NCBI RefSeq assembly: GCF_964266745.1
Contig: NZ_CAXWGX010000023.1
Coordinates: forward strand, 248,001-312,000
DNA from: Propionicimonas sp020161015
GTDB lineage: Bacteria > Actinomycetota > Actinomycetes > Propionibacteriales > Propionibacteriaceae
Reading direction: 5' to 3'
DNA: 64,000 bases
This document shows positions 42,241-49,712 of the stretch, one piece after another. Each line of letters begins with the position of its first letter. The stretch's first letter is position 1. Position numbers and translations under genes: made by a program. The notes under the pieces are model-generated. The model had not been told where the DNA came from, ran no database searches, and saw nothing but the letters and a program-made list of their open reading frames with translations.

Positions 42241-43233
42241 CTACTTGTAGAGAACCGCCTGGATCTTGGCGTCGTTGATGTTGGTCTTGTCGTACCAGTA
42301 GAAGCCGGTGTCGATGACCTTGGGCACGGTCTCGCCCTTGAGGGTCTTCACGGCCGCGGCGACGACCTGCTCGCCGATGCCGACCGGGTTCTGGGTGATG
42401 GCGCCGGCCATGGTGCCGTCGTTGATGGCGTTGATCTGGTCGGTGCCGGAGTCGAAGCCGATCAGGACGAGCTTGCCCGCCATGCCCTTCTGCTGGGTGG
42501 CCTTGATGCCACCGATCGCGGTGCCCTCGTTGGCCAGGAAGATGCCCTTGAGGTCCTTGTTGGCCTCGATGATCGACGACGCGATGTCGGCGCTGATGTT
42601 CGGGTCACCCTTGCCGTACTGCGGGTCGAGCACCTTCACGTTCGGGCAGGTGGCCTTCATGCCCTCGATGAAGCCGTCGCGACGGTCCTGGCCGGTGCGG
42701 GAGGTCTGGTCGTGGACCATGACACCCACGGTGCCGGCGCCACCGACGAGCTCACACATGTGCTTGGCGGCCTCGGCGGCGGCGGCCTTGTTGTCCGTCG
42801 CAGCGGTGGTCACCGGGATGTCGGAGTCGACGCCGGAGTCGAAGGCGACGACGGGGATGTTGGCGTCCTTGAACTGCTGCAGCACCGGGGCAGCGGCCTT
42901 GCTGTCCAGCGCGGCGAAGCCGAGGGCGGCAGGCTTCTTCGCCAGCGCGGCCGTCAGCATGTTCATCTGGGCCTCCACCTCGGACTCGGTGGCCGGGCCC
43001 TCGAAGGTGATGGTCACGCCGTCCTTGGCGGCCTGCTGCTCCGCGCCCTGCTTCACGGCCTGCCAGAACTGGTGCTGGAAGCCCTTGGAGACGATGGCGA
43101 TGTACGGCTTCTCGCCGGACGACGCCTGGCCGGAGGCACTGCCACTGGCTGCCGGGGCTCCGGAGGAGCAGGCCGCCAGGGCCATCGAGGCTGCCGCGCC
43201 GAGCGCGACGAGCCCCACTGAAATCTTCCGCAT
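42241..43233 (-). CDS. Sugar ABC transporter substrate-binding lipoprotein (RbsB-like)
   Basis: 330 residues. Signal peptide with lipobox LAAC (Cys near residue 22) and Ser/Ala linker. Class I periplasmic-binding-protein fold: PYIAIVSKGFQHQFWQAVKQGAEQQAAKDG, IPVVAFDSGVDSDIPVTTAATDN, SIIEANKDLKGIFLANEGTAIG, LVLIGFDSGTDQINAINDGTMAGAITQNP. ATG 43233 has GAAGGAGAATCAG before it. It is the fourth gene of the leftward fucU-ATPase-permease-binding protein-kinase-lacI operon. The hairpin after it may raise its mRNA level relative to the kinase. Confidence 0.9.
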   Translation of the reverse strand: MRKISVGLVALGAAASMALAACSSGAPAASGSASGQASSGEKPYIAIVSKGFQHQFWQAVKQGAEQQAAKDGVTITFEGPATESEVEAQMNMLTAALAKKPAALGFAALDSKAAAPVLQQFKDANIPVVAFDSGVDSDIPVTTAATDNKAAAAEAAKHMCELVGGAGTVGVMVHDQTSRTGQDRRDGFIEGMKATCPNVKVLDPQYGKGDPNISADIASSIIEANKDLKGIFLANEGTAIGGIKATQQKGMAGKLVLIGFDSGTDQINAINDGTMAGAITQNPVGIGEQVVAAAVKTLKGETVPKVIDTGFYWYDKTNINDAKIQAVLYK

Positions 43234-43285
43234 CTGATTCTCCTTCGTTGGGTGGTTGCGGGAGTCTGTGGTGGTTGGGGTGGGA

Positions 43286-44299
43286 TCAGGTGGTTGCTGC
43301 GCGGCGGGCCCGCAGCTGGTCGATGAACACGACGATCAGGATCACCAGGCCGAGGATCACGTTCTGCCACTCCTGGCGGACCGAGAGGATCTGGAGGCCG
43401 TTGTTGATGACCGAGATGATCAGCGCGCCGATGATCGTGCCGACGATCGTGCCCTTGCCGCCCGACAGCGACGTGCCGCCGATGACGACCGCGGCGATCG
43501 CCTGCAGCTCGTAGCCGGCGCCCGTCGCCGGCTGGGCCGACCCGAGGCGCGCCGAGATCATGATCGAGGCGAGGCCGACGAACAGCCCGGCCACGGCGTA
43601 GATGACGACCAGCCACTTCTTGGTGTTGATGCCCGACAGCGCGGTCGCCTCCTCGTTGCTGCCGATGGAGATGTCGTAGCGGCCCAGGAGGGTCTTGTTG
43701 AGCAGGACGTAGGCCACCACCGCGGCGAGCGCGAGCACAAGGACCGCGTTCGGGAACCGGGTGCCCGGGATGATGCTGCCGGTGGAGAGCCAGATGTAGC
43801 CGGCGTGCTCGGTGGGATCGAAGTAGATCGGCCGGGCGTTGGAGATGACGAGCGCCAGGCCCTGGGCGACGAGCATCATCGCGAGGGTCGCGATGAACGG
43901 CGGCAGCCGCAGGACGGCGACGTTGAAGCCGTTCACGAAGCCGACCAGGCCGCCGAAGAGGATCGTCATGATGATGCCGAGCCACACCGGGATGTGCCAG
44001 TTCACGATGAACGTCGCCGACATCACCGCCGCGAGCGTCATCGCCGTACCGACCGACAGGTCGATGCCGCTGGTGATGATGACCAGGGTGGCCGCGAGGG
44101 ACAGCAGGCCGACGACGGTGGTCGAGAACAGGATCGTCGTCACGTTCGAGTACTGCGGGAAGATCTGCGGGCTGGCGACGGAGAACACCGTGAAGATCAG
44201 CACGAGGCCGGCCAGCGCCATCAGCTGCTGGACTCGCTCGCGCCAGGAGATCCTGGCGATCTTCGGGGCGGGCTCGGTCGCCGGGGTGGGAGTGGACAT
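43286..44299 (-). CDS. Sugar ABC transporter permease (RbsC-like)
   Basis: 337 residues, BPD_transp_2 family with about ten helices. Blocks: LSLAATLVIITSGIDLSVGTAMTLAAV, LPPFIATLAMMLVAQGLALVIS, YDISIGSNEEATALSGINTKKWLV and AVVIGGTSLSGGKGTIVGTIIGALI. ATG 44299 shares bases with the ATPase stop (TGATG). One permease only, so the channel should be a homodimer, unlike the rhamnose system. Confidence 0.91.
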   Translation of the reverse strand: MSTPTPATEPAPKIARISWRERVQQLMALAGLVLIFTVFSVASPQIFPQYSNVTTILFSTTVVGLLSLAATLVIITSGIDLSVGTAMTLAAVMSATFIVNWHIPVWLGIIMTILFGGLVGFVNGFNVAVLRLPPFIATLAMMLVAQGLALVISNARPIYFDPTEHAGYIWLSTGSIIPGTRFPNAVLVLALAAVVAYVLLNKTLLGRYDISIGSNEEATALSGINTKKWLVVIYAVAGLFVGLASIMISARLGSAQPATGAGYELQAIAAVVIGGTSLSGGKGTIVGTIIGALIISVINNGLQILSVRQEWQNVILGLVILIVVFIDQLRARRAATT

Positions 44300-45873
44300 C
44301 AGTGCTCTGCTTTCTCGGTCACGTGGTGGATCGCGTCGTCGCGATGGGTTGCGAGGCGCATGATCGCCTCCTGGGTGGCGTCGTCCGCCGGGAGGATCCC
44401 GGTGATCCGGCCGTCGGCCATGACGATCACTCGGTGGGACATCCGCAGCACCTCGGGCAGCTCGGAGCTGATCATGATGATCGACTTGCCCTGCTCGGCC
44501 AGCTGGTTGAGCAGCTGGTAGATCTCTTCCTTCGCGCCGACGTCGATGCCGCGGGTGGGCTCGTCGAAGATCAGGATGTCGCAGTCCTTGACGAGCCAGC
44601 GCGCGACGATCGCCTTCTGCTGGTTGCCGCCGGAGAGGTACTTGACGAGCTGGTTCACCGACGGTGTCTTGATCCGCAGCAGCGTGCGCGACTCCTCGGC
44701 GGAGGCCCGCATCGCCTTGTCGTTGACGAACCCGGCCCGGGAGAACCGCTCGCCCATCGAGCTGATCGCGATGTTGTGCGAGACCGACAGCGGCAGCATC
44801 AGCCCCAGCCGCTTGCGGTCCTCGGACAGGTAGCCGATGCCGTGGGCAGCGGCGGCGGAGGGGGAGTGGATCGTCACGGCCTTGCCGTTGAGGACCACCT
44901 CGCCGGAGACGATGGGGTCCGCGCCGACCAGCGCCCGGGCGACCTCGGTGCGTCCGGCACCCATCAGCCCGGCGAACCCGAGGACCTCGCCCTTGTACAG
45001 CTCGAAGCTGACGTCCTTCAGCAGCGCCTTGGTCGACAGGTGGGACACCTTCAGCACCACCGGGCGGTCCAGCCGCACGTTCTGCGGGCGGGCGCCGGTG
45101 TTGATCGCGCGTCCCACCATCTTGGAGATGACGTCGTCCAGGCTGGTCTCGGCCATCGGCATGGTGTCGATGTAGTGGCCGTCGCGGATCACGGTGATGC
45201 GGTCGGCGATGCGCTTGAGCTCCGCCATGCGGTGGGAGATGTACACGACGCCGGTTTCCGGGGTGATGAACCGCCGGATGAGCTCGTGCAGCTGGTCGAC
45301 CTCCGCGTCGTTCAGGGCCGCGGTGGGCTCGTCCATGATCAGGACCTTGGTGGATTCGAAGGACAGCGCCTTCGCGATCTCGACCATCTGCTGCTTGGCG
45401 ACGGTCAGGCTGGACACCAGCGCCTTCGGGTCGAGGTTCATCTCGAGGCGCTCCAGCAGCTCGCGGGTCTGGCGCACCTGCGCCCCGGGGCGGGTGAAGA
45501 ACCCGCCGCTGACGGGCTCGCGGCCCAGCCAGATGTTCTCCGCGACGCTGAGGTGCGGCACCAGGTTGAGCTCCTGGTGGATGATCGACAGCCCGGCCTC
45601 CTGCGCCTCCTTCGGCGTGCTGGCGGTGAGGGGCTGCCCGTTGATCCAGAACTCGCCCTCCTCCTTGGTGTAGATGCCGGTGAGCAGCTTCATCAGGGTG
45701 GACTTGCCGGCGCCGTTCTCGCCGACCAGGCCGAGCACCTCGCCCTTGCGGAGGTCGAGGCGCATGCCCTCGAGCGCCTTCACGCCCGGGAACGTCTTGC
45801 CGACCCCCTCGACCTGCAGCAGCAGGTCGGGATCGTGCACGCCCGGGGCGGGTGCGGTCTCGGTGGTGGTCAT
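44299..45873 (-). CDS. Sugar ABC transporter ATPase, double domain (RbsA/MglA-like)
   Basis: 524 residues. Domain 1: GENGAGKSTLMKLLTG, VSSLTVAKQQMVEIAKALS, VLIMDEPTAALN, VYISHRM. Domain 2: degenerate Walker A GLMGAGRTEVARALVG, full signature LSGGNQQKAIVARW, ILIFDEPTRGIDVGA. ATG 45873 overlaps the FucU stop (ATGA). It would power uptake through the RbsC-like permease. It has its own N-terminal extension of about 15 residues (TTTETAPAPGVHD). Confidence 0.91.
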   Translation of the reverse strand: MTTTETAPAPGVHDPDLLLQVEGVGKTFPGVKALEGMRLDLRKGEVLGLVGENGAGKSTLMKLLTGIYTKEEGEFWINGQPLTASTPKEAQEAGLSIIHQELNLVPHLSVAENIWLGREPVSGGFFTRPGAQVRQTRELLERLEMNLDPKALVSSLTVAKQQMVEIAKALSFESTKVLIMDEPTAALNDAEVDQLHELIRRFITPETGVVYISHRMAELKRIADRITVIRDGHYIDTMPMAETSLDDVISKMVGRAINTGARPQNVRLDRPVVLKVSHLSTKALLKDVSFELYKGEVLGFAGLMGAGRTEVARALVGADPIVSGEVVLNGKAVTIHSPSAAAAHGIGYLSEDRKRLGLMLPLSVSHNIAISSMGERFSRAGFVNDKAMRASAEESRTLLRIKTPSVNQLVKYLSGGNQQKAIVARWLVKDCDILIFDEPTRGIDVGAKEEIYQLLNQLAEQGKSIIMISSELPEVLRMSHRVIVMADGRITGILPADDATQEAIMRLATHRDDAIHHVTEKAEH

Positions 45874-46292
45874 GCGGGCATCACCGGGGTCACGCCCTTG
45901 CGGAAGATCGCGTTGCCGTAGATCCGGGTCTCGCCGGTCCGGATGATCAGCTCGGCCTCCGCCGCCATGTCGTAGAACGCGAAGCGCTCGATCAGCCGGT
46001 ACGGCTCCCCGTCCAGCCTCGCGGCCTCGATGAGTTCCTCCTGCACCGGCTGGAGGCCCTCGGGGCACTCCATGAGGTCGAGCGTGGGCCCGTAGGTGTC
46101 CGGCACGAGGACCGAGCGGATCGCGGTCAGCACCCGCGGCGAGCTCAGCCCGGGCAGGTCGACCAGGTGCTTCTTCGCCAGCGCCGCGGCGGTGAAGTGG
46201 GCATCGGCGATCACCACGGCGTTGCCGTGGCCCATTTCGTCCAGCGCGAGCAGCAACTGGCCGGTGAGCACCGGATCCAGATTGAGCAGCAT
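45870..46292 (-). CDS. fucU: FucU/RbsD-family sugar mutarotase
   Basis: 140 residues, the FucU rather than RbsD length. LLNLDPVLTGQLLLALDEMGHGNAVVIADAHFTA carries the catalytic histidine and aspartate (MGHG, DAHF), and IERFAFYDMAAEAELIIRTGETRIYGNAIFRKGVTPV is the FucU C-terminus. FucU interconverts the anomers of L-fucose (and some other sugars). ATG 46292 is preferred over 46304 because GGAGG lies 5 bases before it. It is the first gene of the operon. Confidence 0.88.
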   Translation of the reverse strand: MLLNLDPVLTGQLLLALDEMGHGNAVVIADAHFTAAALAKKHLVDLPGLSSPRVLTAIRSVLVPDTYGPTLDLMECPEGLQPVQEELIEAARLDGEPYRLIERFAFYDMAAEAELIIRTGETRIYGNAIFRKGVTPVMPA

Positions 46293-46307
46293 CGTTGCCT
46301 CCATCTG

Positions 46308-46353
46308 AGAAATCGATTTCTGTATCGTAGGGAGGGTAGCGGATGCTTGTCAC
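46308..46353 (-). promoter_or_regulatory. fucU operon promoter and perfect operator palindrome
   Basis: Minus strand GTGACA (46353-46348), 18 bases, TACGAT (46329-46324). The perfect 14-base palindrome AGAAATCGATTTCT (46308-46321) follows the -10 box directly, over the expected start of transcription. The co-operonic LacI protein (40680) is the likely binder. Confidence 0.7.
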
Positions 46354-46379
46354 GCGACGTGGGCGAATCGTAATCAATC

Positions 46380-46393
46380 TGAGATCGATTTCT
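46380..46393. promoter_or_regulatory. Second ATCGAT-centred operator-like site
   Basis: TGAGATCGATTTCT shares the ATCGATTTCT half with the fucU operator 72 bases away. It lies in the middle of the divergent control region between the fucU and PHP-family operons. Two sites about seven helical turns apart would suit repressor looping. Confidence 0.45.
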
Positions 46394-46462
46394 GCTGGAC
46401 GGCGCCGGACGCCGCCGGCAGCCCGCGCGTCAGGACGCCTGCCGCGGGTCACGCAACCGTGC

Positions 46463-46482
46463 TACGCTCTTGAATCGTTACA
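46463..46482 (+). promoter_or_regulatory. PHP operon -10 box and operator-like palindrome
   Basis: TACGCT (46463-46468) is a good -10 box. TGAATCGTTACA (46471-46482) follows and resembles the TGAAWCGWTTCA sites of the rhamnose promoters. No strong -35 box is seen. Confidence 0.45.
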
Positions 46483-46529
46483 AACAGGATGGCGCCGAGG
46501 CCGTCCGCAGAGCAGGACAGGTACTGCAG

Positions 46530-47729
46530 ATGACTGACGCCGACGTCCCGGGTGCCGCTGGGGAGCACTTCCCCGTGGTGAACACCCACGTCCACTTCCC
46601 GCCGAACTTCTCCGCTTTCCGTACCGTCGAGGACGCCGTCTCCGCGGCGGCCGCCGAGGACGCCGGAGCGGTCGGCATCTCCAACTTCTTCGACCAGCAG
46701 GTGTACGCGCGCTTCGCCGAGCAGGCGACAGCGGCCGGCATCGTGCCGCTGTACGGGCTGGAGTTCATCACCCTCGACGACGAGCTGGCCGCCGCCGGCA
46801 TCCGGGTGAACGACCCGGCCAACCCGGGCCGCATGTACCTGTGCGGCAAGGGCATCTCCCCGTTCCGGGAGAAGTCCGCGGTGGCCGCGCGGATCGCCAC
46901 GGAGATCCGGCAGGGCAACGACCGGCGGGCAACGGAGATGGTGGCGAAGCTGGCGACCTGGTTCGCCGAGTGCGGCCTCGACACCGGCCTCACCGCCTCC
47001 CTGGTGGCCGCGGACGTCGCCGCCTCCGCGGGCGTGCCGGTGGAGTGGGTGTCGCTCCAGGAGCGCCACGTCGCGCAGGCCTTCCAGCGTGCGCTGGCCG
47101 CGCTGCCGGTGTCCGAGCGCTGCGCCGTGCTGGAGCGCGCCTACGGCGGCCCGTCGAAGGTCGACACCGACGACCCGGTGGCGCTCCAGGGAGAGCTCCG
47201 TTCCCGGCTGATCAAGGTGGGCACCCCCGGCTTCGTCGCCGAGGTGCCGCTGGGTTTCGGCGACGCGTACCGCTACGTGCTCGAGATGGACGGCATCCCC
47301 ACCTACCCGACGCTGGCCGACGGGGTGAGTCCGGTCTGCCCGTTCGAGGAGCCGGCGACGCGACTCGCGTCCGCCCTCCTGGAGCGCGGCATCCACGCCG
47401 CGGAACTGATCCCGATCCGCAACACCTCCGCGTGCGTGGACGCCTACGTGAAGGCCTTCACCGACGCCGGCATCATCGTGATGGGCGGCACGGAGCACAA
47501 TACGCTCGACCGGATCCCGATCGAGGTGGCCTGCGTCGACGGCCCCGTCTCCGACGTCGCCCGGCGGGCGTTCTGGGAGGCGACCTGCGTGGTCGCCGCC
47601 CACCAGCACGAGGTGGCCGCGGGGCGTCCGGGCTACGTTGATTCCACCGGTGGGCGCACCGACGTCCCCACCGGCGACCTGGTCGCCCTGGGCGCCGGGC
47701 TGATCACGAGGAAGCAGGAGCAGCGGTGA
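46530..47729 (+). CDS. PHP-family metal-dependent hydrolase-like protein, function unknown
   Basis: 399 residues. NTHVHFPPNFSAFRTVEDAV carries an H-x-H metal motif at the N-terminus, followed by GISNFFDQQVY, YGLEFITLDDE, PTYPTLADGVSPVCPFEEP, GGTEHNT and CVVAAHQHE, so a full set of His/Glu/Asp ligands is present. PHP enzymes hydrolyse phosphate esters; no specific activity is known to me for this type. ATG 46530 has only a weak ribosome site (AGGACAGG). It overlaps the fused aldolase-dehydrogenase gene by GTGA, so the two are coupled. A role on a phosphorylated intermediate of the same pathway is an inference. Confidence 0.65.
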   Translation: MTDADVPGAAGEHFPVVNTHVHFPPNFSAFRTVEDAVSAAAAEDAGAVGISNFFDQQVYARFAEQATAAGIVPLYGLEFITLDDELAAAGIRVNDPANPGRMYLCGKGISPFREKSAVAARIATEIRQGNDRRATEMVAKLATWFAECGLDTGLTASLVAADVAASAGVPVEWVSLQERHVAQAFQRALAALPVSERCAVLERAYGGPSKVDTDDPVALQGELRSRLIKVGTPGFVAEVPLGFGDAYRYVLEMDGIPTYPTLADGVSPVCPFEEPATRLASALLERGIHAAELIPIRNTSACVDAYVKAFTDAGIIVMGGTEHNTLDRIPIEVACVDGPVSDVARRAFWEATCVVAAHQHEVAAGRPGYVDSTGGRTDVPTGDLVALGAGLITRKQEQR

Positions 47730-49702
47730 ACCTGGTCGAAGAGCTCATCTCGGTCGCGAACGCCTTCGGGGCCGATCCCGAGTACTCGCGGGCGGGCGGC
47801 GGCAACGCCTCGGTGAAGGTGGACGGGGTCCTGCGGATCAAGCCCAGCGGCGTCCCGCTGGCCACGCTCACCGCCGCCGACCTGGTCGGCCTGCGCACCG
47901 ACGTCCTGCTCGATGCCCTGCACTCCGACGAGCCCGTCGAGGGTGACCCGGTCCAGGCCGCCGCGGCGAAGGCGCTCGTGGACGCCCCGGGCGGACGCCG
48001 TCCGAGCGTGGAGATCCTCTTCCACGCGCTCATCCCCGACGCCCTGGTGCTGCACACCCACCCGCTGGTCGCCAACGCGCTGACCTGCAACGCCGACGCG
48101 GAGGCGCTCGCCGCCCGCCTGCTCGGTGATGACGCGGTGTTCGTGCCCTACACCGACCCGGGCGTGCCCCTGGCGCGCGAGGTCGAGAGGGTCCGCGACG
48201 CCTACACCGCGCGCACCGGGCGTCCGGCACCGGGCATCACGCTGCTCGGCAACCACGGCATCATCGTCTCCGGCAACTCGGCCGCGGAGCTCACCGAGCG
48301 GGCGGAGCGGCTGACCGGGGCGATCGCCTCCGCCATCGACGCCACCGCCGCGCCGGTGGCCGAACCGCTCGACCGGGGTTCCTTGACCGCTCTGGTGAAC
48401 GTCGTCGCCCCGACTCTCCGCGGGCTGCTCGGCACCGCCGACCGGCTGGCGGTGGTCACCTCCGACGCCTCCGACCTGGTGCGCGCGGTGACCACGACGC
48501 CGGCCGGCGAGGAGATCCTCACCGGCGGTCCGCTGATCCCCGACCAGATCGTCTACGCGGGCTCCCTTCCCCTCGTGCTCGCCCCGACCGCCGGTGGCGA
48601 CACCGCCGCGGAGGTCGTGGCCGCGGTTGAGGCCTACCGGGTGCGCCACGGCAAGGACCCCGTGATCGCGGTCGTGCCGGGGCTGGTCGCCTTCGGCGCG
48701 GGCGCCGACCTCGGCGCAGCGCAGACCGCGCTGGCCACCTTCACCGACGCGCTGCGCGTCGCGAGGGACGCCGAGCGCATCGGCACCGTCCGCTGCATGG
48801 ACGCCGCCGAGCGCGGGTTCATCGAGAACTGGGAGGCCGAGAGCTACCGGAAGGCGATGGCCGCCGGCGCCCGGGCCGGGCGGATGGACGGCAAGGTCGT
48901 CGTGGTGACCGGCGCTGCCCAGGGCTTCGGGCTGGGGATCACCACGGAACTGCTGGCCGAGGGTGCCCAGGTCGTGCTGGCCGACCTCAACGTCGAGCTC
49001 GCCGCGAGGAACGCCGCCGAGCTGAGCGCCCGCCATGGCGCCGGGCGCGCGGTCGCGGTGCAGGTGAACGTGGCCGACGAGCAGTCCCAGCTCGACGCGA
49101 TCTCGCAGGTGGTGGCGCTGTTCGGCGGCCTGGACGTGTTCATCTCCAACGCCGGCGTGCTGCGCGCGGAGGGCGTGATGACCCAGCCGGTGGCCGACTT
49201 CGACCTCGTCACCAACGTGAACTACCGCGGCTACTTCCTCGGCGTCCGCGCTGCCGCCCCGGTGATGGCCGCCCAGCACGCCGTCCGTCCGGACGCCCTG
49301 TTCGACATCATCGAGATCAACTCCAAGTCCGGCCTGGAGGGTTCCAAGCGCAACTTCGCCTACGCCGGCTCGAAGTTCGGCGGCATCGGGCTCACCCAGA
49401 GCTTCGCGCTGGAACTGATCGAGTACGGCATCAAGGTGAACGCGATCTGCCCGGGCAACTACCTCGACGGCCCCCTGTGGACCGACCCTGAGCGCGGGCT
49501 CTTCGTCCAGTACCTCAGGGCGGGCAAGGTGCCCGGCGCGCAGACCGTCGAGGACGTCCGGAGGTCCTACGAGTCCAAGGTGCCGATGGGCCGCGGCTGC
49601 CTGCCGTCCGACCTGGCGAAGGCCGTGTACTACATCGTGGAACAGACGTACGAGACCGGCCAGGCGGTGCCCGTCACCGGTGGCCAGAACATGCTCAACT
49701 GA
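47726..49702 (+). CDS. Fused class II aldolase and short-chain dehydrogenase (rhamnulose-1-P aldolase/dehydrogenase type)
   Basis: 658 residues. Residues about 1-370: class II aldolase/adducin-like domain with RAGGGNASVKVDGVLRIKPSG, the zinc histidines in LVLHTHPLVANAL, and ITLLGNHGIIVSG. Residues about 388-658: SDR with VVVTGAAQGFGLGITTELL, ISNAGVLRAEG, and the S-Y-K set INSKSG...YAGSKFGGIGLTQ. This is the RhaEW architecture, where the aldolase releases L-lactaldehyde and the SDR oxidises it to L-lactate. A separate RhaD already exists at 30081, so this copy may serve fuculose-1-phosphate. GTG 47726 overlaps the PHP gene stop. Confidence 0.87.
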   Translation: MNLVEELISVANAFGADPEYSRAGGGNASVKVDGVLRIKPSGVPLATLTAADLVGLRTDVLLDALHSDEPVEGDPVQAAAAKALVDAPGGRRPSVEILFHALIPDALVLHTHPLVANALTCNADAEALAARLLGDDAVFVPYTDPGVPLAREVERVRDAYTARTGRPAPGITLLGNHGIIVSGNSAAELTERAERLTGAIASAIDATAAPVAEPLDRGSLTALVNVVAPTLRGLLGTADRLAVVTSDASDLVRAVTTTPAGEEILTGGPLIPDQIVYAGSLPLVLAPTAGGDTAAEVVAAVEAYRVRHGKDPVIAVVPGLVAFGAGADLGAAQTALATFTDALRVARDAERIGTVRCMDAAERGFIENWEAESYRKAMAAGARAGRMDGKVVVVTGAAQGFGLGITTELLAEGAQVVLADLNVELAARNAAELSARHGAGRAVAVQVNVADEQSQLDAISQVVALFGGLDVFISNAGVLRAEGVMTQPVADFDLVTNVNYRGYFLGVRAAAPVMAAQHAVRPDALFDIIEINSKSGLEGSKRNFAYAGSKFGGIGLTQSFALELIEYGIKVNAICPGNYLDGPLWTDPERGLFVQYLRAGKVPGAQTVEDVRRSYESKVPMGRGCLPSDLAKAVYYIVEQTYETGQAVPVTGGQNMLN

Positions 49703-49712
49703 GGAGAGGCAC

